11,447 bases of DNA, from the NCBI GenBank assembly GCA_036788095.1, contig DAIQOA010000145.1, positions 1-11,447 of the forward strand. Direction: 5' to 3'. Position 1 is the stretch's first letter. Each line of letters begins with the position of its first letter. The notes beneath the pieces are model-generated. The model was not told where the DNA came from. It saw nothing but the letters and a program-made list of their open reading frames with translations, and did not search any database. Shown here piece by piece: positions 6,635 to 11,447 of the stretch. The position numbers and the translations under genes are program-made. Origin of the DNA: Anaerohabitans sp036788095 (GTDB lineage Bacteria; Zhuqueibacterota; Zhuqueibacteria; Residuimicrobiales; Residuimicrobiaceae).

Positions 6635-8839
6635 TTGTGTAAAGCCCATCACTTTATTCCGCTTTTGCTTTATTTCCTCTCATGCTCCCTGCACCGGCCG
6701 GTTGTCTTTTACGTCTCCCCGCAGGGCGATGACGCCTGGTCAGGACGAAAAACGCTCTCTCAAGCGTCACAGCACGACGGTCCCTTTGCCACGCTGGAGA
6801 GGGCGCGTGAGGCGCTGCGCCAGGCAGGGGGCCGGCCGCGGACCGTGGTGATCGAGCCCGGGGTTTACAGCATGACCCAAGGTCTGGTGCTGGATTCTTT
6901 GGACTCCGGCACTGAGCGGCATCCCGTGGTCTGGCGGGCTGCCGGCAAAGTGCAGCTGGTGGGCGCGCGGGTGGTGCAAGAGTGGCAGCCGCTGCAAGAG
7001 CTTGCGCTGCTGAACCGGCTGCCATCCGGCGCCAGGAGCGAGGTGCTGGTCATCGATCTGGGTAAAGAGGGGATCGGCGAGATTGCCGAGATGAGTCAGC
7101 GCGGCAGCCCGCCCGTGGAGTTGTTCTGTCATAACCAGCGGATGACCATGGCGCGTTATCCCAACGACGGCTGGCTGTTGATCGCCGATGTTCCGCAGAC
7201 GGGCGCGCAAAGATTCAATCAGGGCCTGGAGCGGGAGAAACGGTTCGACGGTGTTCCCGTGGGCCGCCATTACGGCCGCATTCGTTTTAAAGAAGCGGCG
7301 CCGGCGCAATGGGCGAAAGAAAATGAAACCTATCTGCACGGATTCTGGACCTGGGATTGGAGCGATTCCTATCAAAAAGTCGCAGCCATCGATGCCGGAA
7401 AGAAAGAGATCGTCATCGCCGAGCCGCATCATCACTACGGCTACACAAAGAATCAGCGCTACTATTTTCTCAACGTGCTCGAAGAGCTGGACAAGCCTGG
7501 CGAATGGGTGCTGGACCGGAAGAACCGGCGCATCTATTTTTGGCCGCCGCAACCGCTGCTGCCGGGAGATGTAAAAATCAGCGTGCTGACCGAGCCGCTG
7601 CTGACCATGCAGGATCTGCGTCATGTCCAATGGCGGGGGATGGATTTCTGTCAGACTCTGGGCCAGGGCGTTCTGGTTCGCGGCGGCAGCGATAACCGTC
7701 TGACCGGCTGCCGGCTCTATCAGACCGGTGGGGATGCGATCACGCTGGATGGCGGCCTTCGCCACCATGTGCACGAGTGTGATGTGTTCGACGTCAGCCT
7801 GGCCGGCCTGGTCCTTCGCGGCGGCGACCGCAAAACCCTGCAGCCATCGGGCCATGAGGCGGTGGACAATCACATCCATCACTACAGTCAATGGTTGCGA
7901 ACCGGACAGTATGCCTTTTTCCTCGATGGCGTGGGCCATCGGCTGGCCCACAATCTGGTTCACGACGCACCGCATGAGGCGGTGTACCTGCGCGGCAACG
8001 ATCATGTGGTGGAGTACAACGAATTTCATGATATCTGTCAGCAGACCGGCGATGCCGGCGCTCTGCACACCGGTCGCAACTGGACCTGGCGCGGCAACGT
8101 CATCCGCTTCAACTATTGGCATGATCTGAAAGGGCCGGGGCTGCACGGCGTGGCCGCTGTGTATCTCGATGACTGGGGCAGCGGTTTTCATGTGCACGGC
8201 AATGTGTTCTACCGGGCCGGCCGCGCCACGCTGATCGGCGGCGGCCGCGACAATCTCGTCGAGAACAACGTCTACATCGACTGCCAGCCCTCGCTGCATC
8301 TGGATGCTCGCGGACTGGGTTGGGCCGGCTATTATTTCGACGGAACCTATCCCACTCTGTTCGAGACCTACCGGGAGATGAACGCAGACCAGCCGCCTTA
8401 CAGCGTCCGTTATCCAGAGTTGAAAAATATACTGAACGACGATCCGGCTGCGCCGAAGAACAACCGCCTGATCAACAATTTGAGCGCGGGAGGCCGTTGG
8501 CTGGACATCTATGATTACAACGTGTGGAAGACCGAATGGGCGACGCTGCGAGGAAACGTCTCGGCCGATACGATCATCTGCCGGCGCCGTTTAGCCCACC
8601 TGCCCGGCTGGGATCCCTATTATCTCAACATCGACTGGACCAAGGGCTTTGAACACCTGCGCGCCGACGACCCGCGGCTGGCGAGCACATTCAGCGGCAA
8701 TACCTTTCGTACGATGCCTTTTATGACCTTTGATCCGTCGATGAAAAAGCTCACCATTACGGATCCCACGCTTCTGCCGCCCGGATTTCAACTCCCGCCG
8801 CTGGAAAAAATGGGTTTGCAAAGAAAACGGAAAATATGA
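6635..8839 (+). CDS. Exported right-handed parallel beta-helix protein, possible GH141-like glycoside hydrolase
   Basis: A 734-residue protein starting at TTG 6635, supported by GGGAGA 6-7 bases upstream (6623-6628). The N-terminus has a hydrophobic stretch IPLLLYFLSC (8-17) that could be a signal peptide, or a lipoprotein signal with C17 as the lipidated residue (the lipobox is imperfect). Then comes the typical entry of beta-helix carbohydrate enzymes: FYVSPQGDD, a PFATLERAREALR segment and WRAAGKVQLVGARVV. The body (about 330-570) consists of beta-helix coils with repeated N/H-rich turns such as DNRLTGCRLY, HHVHECDVFD, HVVEYNEFHD and DNLVENNVYIDC. Acidic residues D473 (TGDAGALHTG) and D512/D513 (VYLDDWGSG) lie in strongly conserved-looking coils and are candidate catalytic groups. 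The domain order resembles GH141, a family with fucosidase or xylanase activity, which would fit the GH29 gene 21 bp downstream. A polysaccharide lyase-like or non-catalytic role remains possible. Confidence 0.8.
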   Translation: MCKAHHFIPLLLYFLSCSLHRPVVFYVSPQGDDAWSGRKTLSQASQHDGPFATLERAREALRQAGGRPRTVVIEPGVYSMTQGLVLDSLDSGTERHPVVWRAAGKVQLVGARVVQEWQPLQELALLNRLPSGARSEVLVIDLGKEGIGEIAEMSQRGSPPVELFCHNQRMTMARYPNDGWLLIADVPQTGAQRFNQGLEREKRFDGVPVGRHYGRIRFKEAAPAQWAKENETYLHGFWTWDWSDSYQKVAAIDAGKKEIVIAEPHHHYGYTKNQRYYFLNVLEELDKPGEWVLDRKNRRIYFWPPQPLLPGDVKISVLTEPLLTMQDLRHVQWRGMDFCQTLGQGVLVRGGSDNRLTGCRLYQTGGDAITLDGGLRHHVHECDVFDVSLAGLVLRGGDRKTLQPSGHEAVDNHIHHYSQWLRTGQYAFFLDGVGHRLAHNLVHDAPHEAVYLRGNDHVVEYNEFHDICQQTGDAGALHTGRNWTWRGNVIRFNYWHDLKGPGLHGVAAVYLDDWGSGFHVHGNVFYRAGRATLIGGGRDNLVENNVYIDCQPSLHLDARGLGWAGYYFDGTYPTLFETYREMNADQPPYSVRYPELKNILNDDPAAPKNNRLINNLSAGGRWLDIYDYNVWKTEWATLRGNVSADTIICRRRLAHLPGWDPYYLNIDWTKGFEHLRADDPRLASTFSGNTFRTMPFMTFDPSMKKLTITDPTLLPPGFQLPPLEKMGLQRKRKI

Positions 8840-8860
8840 GTTTTAACAAGGAGACCGGCC

Positions 8861-10306
8861 ATGCATAAAAAATTAGCGATCGTTTTATTGATTTTGTCCA
8901 TCGGCTGTGCCTGGGCGCAGACCTGGCAGCCCAACTGGGAGTCGTTGGATAAACGGCCCACGCCGCAGTGGTGGCTCGACGCCAAGTTCGGCATCTTTAT
9001 TCACTGGGGCGTCTATTCGGTGCCCGCATTTTCCAAAGTCGGACAATATTCGGAATGGTACTGGCACAGCCTGGTTCGCGGCCAGCAAGAGTATGTCGAT
9101 TTTCACGCCAACAATTATGGACCGGGTTTTCAATACGCGGATTTTGTGCCGATGTTCAAAGCCGAGCTGTTCAATCCGGATCAATGGGCGAATGTGTTCG
9201 AACGCTCCGGCGCCAAATACATCGTGTTGACCTCCAAACACCACGAGGGCTACACCCTGTGGCAGAACGAACAGGCCAATCGCTCCTGGGGCCGGCCTTG
9301 GAACTCGGTAGAGACCGGACCGCGCCGGGACCTGCTGGGCGACCTCACCACAGCGGTGCGCAAGACCAGCGTCAAGATGGGTATCTATTATTCGATCTAT
9401 GAATGGTATAATCCGATCTATCACAGCGATGTGAACGCGTTTGTCGAACAGCATCTCTTTCCCCAGTTTAAGGATGTGGTGAACAAATACGCCCCTTCGG
9501 TGATTTTTTCCGACGGCGAATGGGATCACCCCAGTTCGACCTGGCGCAGCGAGGAACTGTTGAGCTGGCTGTTCAACGAATCCCCTTGCAAGGATGAAGT
9601 GGTCATCGACGACCGCTGGGGCAAAGAGACGCGGCACAAACACGGCGGCTATTACACCACGGAATACGGATCCGGCATGGCGGACGCCAGCCATCCCTGG
9701 GAAGAGTGCCGCGGCATCGCCCATTCCTTCGGCTACAGCCGCATGGAGACGCCGGACGATTATCAAAGCGACCAGTCCCTGCTGCTGATGTTGATCGACA
9801 TCGTCAGCCGCGGCGGCAACTTTCTTCTGGACATCGGCCCCACGGCCGACGGCCGCATTCCGGATATCATGCAGGAACGGCTGCTGCGCATGGGCGATTG
9901 GCTCAAGGTCAACGGCGAAGCGATCTATGGCACAGCCACCTGGAAAAAATCCTGTCAATGGAGCAAGGGCAAAGTGGAGGAGGCGGAGCGGGGGGAGTTC
10001 AAGAAAAAATACGATATCCTCGAATTGACCGTGGCGGCCAAACCGGGCATGGCCCACAAAGAGCTCTTTTTCACCCGCAAGGGCAAAACCGTCTATGCCA
10101 TCGCGCCCGACTATCCCAAAGATCGGCTCGTCATCCGCGACATCATGCCCTCGTCGAGCACTAAAATCCGCCTGTTGGGAACCGACTCGGATGTGAAATG
10201 GCAGCTGAAAAAAGGAGAGATCGTCGTCACTCTGCCCAACCTGATGACCACTCCGCTGCGGCATCAGCATGCGTTTGTCTTTCGCATCAGCAACGTTGCC
10301 GAGTAA
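8861..10306 (+). CDS. Secreted alpha-L-fucosidase, GH29
   Basis: A 481-residue retaining exo-fucosidase that releases terminal L-fucose from glycans. The signal peptide (residues 1-19, cleavage AWA/Q likely) sends it to the periplasm or outside. The (beta/alpha)8-like catalytic domain covers about 25-345 and a beta-sandwich domain follows. Conserved GH29 blocks are KFGIFIHWGVYS (42-53, with H48), YIVLTSKHHEGYTLW (H127/H128), VIFSDGEWDHPS with D218 as nucleophile, the DEVVIDDRWG block, and GGNFLLDIGPTADG from residue 318. The nucleophile region closely resembles that of animal lysosomal FUCA1 (GH29 subfamily A). E281 in PWEEC is the probable acid/base by analogy with that enzyme. The start ATG has AAGGAG (8848-8853) 7 bases upstream. 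The gene follows the beta-helix gene by 21 bp and precedes a URO-D gene by 7 bp, so it is an internal operon gene. Linkage specificity cannot be read from the sequence. Confidence 0.96.
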   Translation: MHKKLAIVLLILSIGCAWAQTWQPNWESLDKRPTPQWWLDAKFGIFIHWGVYSVPAFSKVGQYSEWYWHSLVRGQQEYVDFHANNYGPGFQYADFVPMFKAELFNPDQWANVFERSGAKYIVLTSKHHEGYTLWQNEQANRSWGRPWNSVETGPRRDLLGDLTTAVRKTSVKMGIYYSIYEWYNPIYHSDVNAFVEQHLFPQFKDVVNKYAPSVIFSDGEWDHPSSTWRSEELLSWLFNESPCKDEVVIDDRWGKETRHKHGGYYTTEYGSGMADASHPWEECRGIAHSFGYSRMETPDDYQSDQSLLLMLIDIVSRGGNFLLDIGPTADGRIPDIMQERLLRMGDWLKVNGEAIYGTATWKKSCQWSKGKVEEAERGEFKKKYDILELTVAAKPGMAHKELFFTRKGKTVYAIAPDYPKDRLVIRDIMPSSSTKIRLLGTDSDVKWQLKKGEIVVTLPNLMTTPLRHQHAFVFRISNVAE

Positions 10307-10309
10307 GGG
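10304..10309 (+). promoter_or_regulatory. Ribosome binding site overlapping the fucosidase stop codon
   Basis: TAAGGG contains the TAA stop of the fucosidase gene and an AAGGG Shine-Dalgarno core. It is placed 4 bases before GTG 10314 of the next gene, which argues for translational coupling. The in-frame ATG at 10329 has no comparable site, so GTG is preferred as the start. Confidence 0.5.
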
Positions 10310-10313
10310 CGTC

Positions 10314-11447
10314 GTGGCAAGTCGCAGCATGACCCGGCGGGAGCGGCTGACGGCGACGTTTCAGGGCCAGCCGGTGGACCGGCCGGCGGTCTGTTTTTAT
10401 GAGATCAACGGACTGGACGAGAATCCACTGGATGATTCACCGTTCAATATTTTTTCCGACCCGTCCTGGGCGCCGCTGCTGCAACTGGCGCGGGAAAAAT
10501 CCGACCGCATCGTTCTGCGCGGCGTCGCCTTTAAGGAGAACCTGCCGGATCCGGTGGAGCCGTTCGCCGTTGTGACCACAGAGCAGGCCGGCGGCTCTCT
10601 CTTTACCACCAAAACGATCAATGTGGCGGGAAGAACCCTTGTCAGCCGTACCCGCCGGGACGCGGACATCAACACCGTCTGGACGTTGGAGCATTTCATC
10701 AAATCCACCGGGGATCTGGAGGCGTTGTTGCAGTTGCCCATGGAAACGCTCAAGGGCACGGCGGACCCTCAGCCCATTCTCATCGCTGAGCAGGCCCTCG
10801 GCGATACCGGCGTGGTGATGGTCGATACGCCGGATCCCATCTGTCTGGCCGCCGGATTGTTCAGCATGGAGCTTTTCACCGTCATCGCCCTGACGGAGCA
10901 AACGCTGCTGCATCGTCTTTTGGAAAAACTGGCGGCGTTTTTGTATCCCCTTACCGACGCCATAGCCGCGCAACTGCCTGGCCGGCCGTGGCGCATTTAT
11001 GGCCCCGAGTATGCCGCGCCTCCGTTTCTGCCGCCGCGGTTGTTCCGCGATTATGTGGTGCGCTATGATCAGCCTCTGATCGACGCCATCCACGCCGGCA
11101 ACGGCTTTGCGCGACTACACGCACACGGCCGCCTACGCGAAATCCTCGCTGACATAATGGCCATCGGCTGCGACGGATTGGATCCCATCGAGCCGCCGCC
11201 GCAAGGGGATATGGCGCTGCATGAGGTCGCTCGCATTGCCGGCCGGCAGTTGGTGCTGTTCGGAAATCTGGAGGTTTCGGATATCGAGAACCTGCCCGCT
11301 GAGCAGTTCAGGATTAAGGTGGATACTGCGCTAAAGGAGGGCACCGACGGCCAGGGGCGTGGATTCGTGCTGATGCCTTCTGCCTGTCCCATCGGCCGTA
11401 AATTAAAAACCCGCAGTCTGGATAATTACCGCTGCATGGTGGAGAGG
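10314..11447 (+). CDS. URO-D family protein, HxHG type, 3' end cut off by the window
   Basis: An open frame of 378 codons without a stop runs to the last base, so the gene continues beyond the window. It starts at GTG 10314 (ATG 10329 is an alternative). The translated start MTRRERLTATFQGQPVDRPAV is the classic URO-D-like opening (xxRERxxAxxxxxPxDRxPV). The C-terminal part shows LHAHGRLREIL (H269, H271), IGCDGLDPIEPPPQGDMAL, RQLVLFGNLE and GRGFVLMPSACPIG, all normal barrel blocks of PF01208-like proteins. The metal-site motif is HAHG, so the Cys used by the other URO-D protein in this window (HSCG) is replaced by His. The two are therefore members of different subfamilies, not recent duplicates. 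Likely a cytoplasmic methyltransferase or decarboxylase-like enzyme of unknown substrate. Its place as the fourth gene of the fucosidase operon hints at a step in processing the released sugar or its methyl groups. Confidence 0.85.
   Translation, partial: MASRSMTRRERLTATFQGQPVDRPAVCFYEINGLDENPLDDSPFNIFSDPSWAPLLQLAREKSDRIVLRGVAFKENLPDPVEPFAVVTTEQAGGSLFTTKTINVAGRTLVSRTRRDADINTVWTLEHFIKSTGDLEALLQLPMETLKGTADPQPILIAEQALGDTGVVMVDTPDPICLAAGLFSMELFTVIALTEQTLLHRLLEKLAAFLYPLTDAIAAQLPGRPWRIYGPEYAAPPFLPPRLFRDYVVRYDQPLIDAIHAGNGFARLHAHGRLREILADIMAIGCDGLDPIEPPPQGDMALHEVARIAGRQLVLFGNLEVSDIENLPAEQFRIKVDTALKEGTDGQGRGFVLMPSACPIGRKLKTRSLDNYRCMVER

Noticed and set aside
6767..8299. 510-codon minus-strand frame opposite the beta-helix gene
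   Set aside because: GC-rich antisense shadow; the plus-strand frame has motifs, a signal sequence and a ribosome site.
8885..10330. 481-codon minus-strand frame opposite the fucosidase, equal in length to it
   Set aside because: The equal length is a coincidence; all GH29 motifs are on the plus strand and this frame has no recognisable domain.

Overview
The window looks like a piece of an uncultured, free-living, mesophile-type bacterium with fairly GC-rich coding DNA (by eye roughly 55-58% GC in genes). It shows Gram-negative-style export signals, Shine-Dalgarno sites and sigma70-like promoters. The mix of uroporphyrinogen-decarboxylase-family proteins beside secreted glycan-active enzymes resembles polysaccharide-degrading candidate phyla such as KSB1, Latescibacterota, Hydrogenedentota or related FCB/PVC lineages. 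That placement is inference from gene content, and the window holds no rRNA or single-copy marker that could fix it.

Layout. Bases 1-323 carry no convincing gene but hold what looks like an eroded dispersed inverted repeat (about 56-184). Three genes follow on the minus strand, reading right to left: a URO-D family protein (2537-3547), a GT4-like glycosyltransferase (1331-2386) and an NAD-dependent epimerase/dehydratase (324-1334). The last two share an ATGA stop/start overlap, so they are almost certainly one translationally coupled pair. The 217 bp region 3548-3764 is a divergent promoter region, with a good candidate promoter for each direction.

Four genes then run on the plus strand with gaps of 41, 21 and 7 bp, most likely as one operon: a large FAD/Fe-S lactate or 2-hydroxyacid dehydrogenase (3765-6593), an exported right-handed beta-helix protein possibly related to GH141 (6635-8839), a secreted GH29 alpha-L-fucosidase (8861-10306), and a second URO-D family protein of a different type, cut off by the window end (10314-11447).

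How the genes may work together. The fucosidase and beta-helix protein probably trim fucose-containing glycans outside the cytoplasm. The membrane-peripheral flavin/Fe-S dehydrogenase could oxidise a 2-hydroxyacid such as lactate arising from deoxysugar breakdown. The two URO-D-like proteins may be corrinoid/folate methyltransferases rather than heme enzymes, and demethylation of O-methylated sugars is a speculative but testable role. The minus-strand glycosyltransferase/epimerase pair is a separate nucleotide-sugar and glycoconjugate biosynthesis unit. No transporter, corrinoid protein, regulator, RNA gene, CRISPR array or transposase gene is visible.
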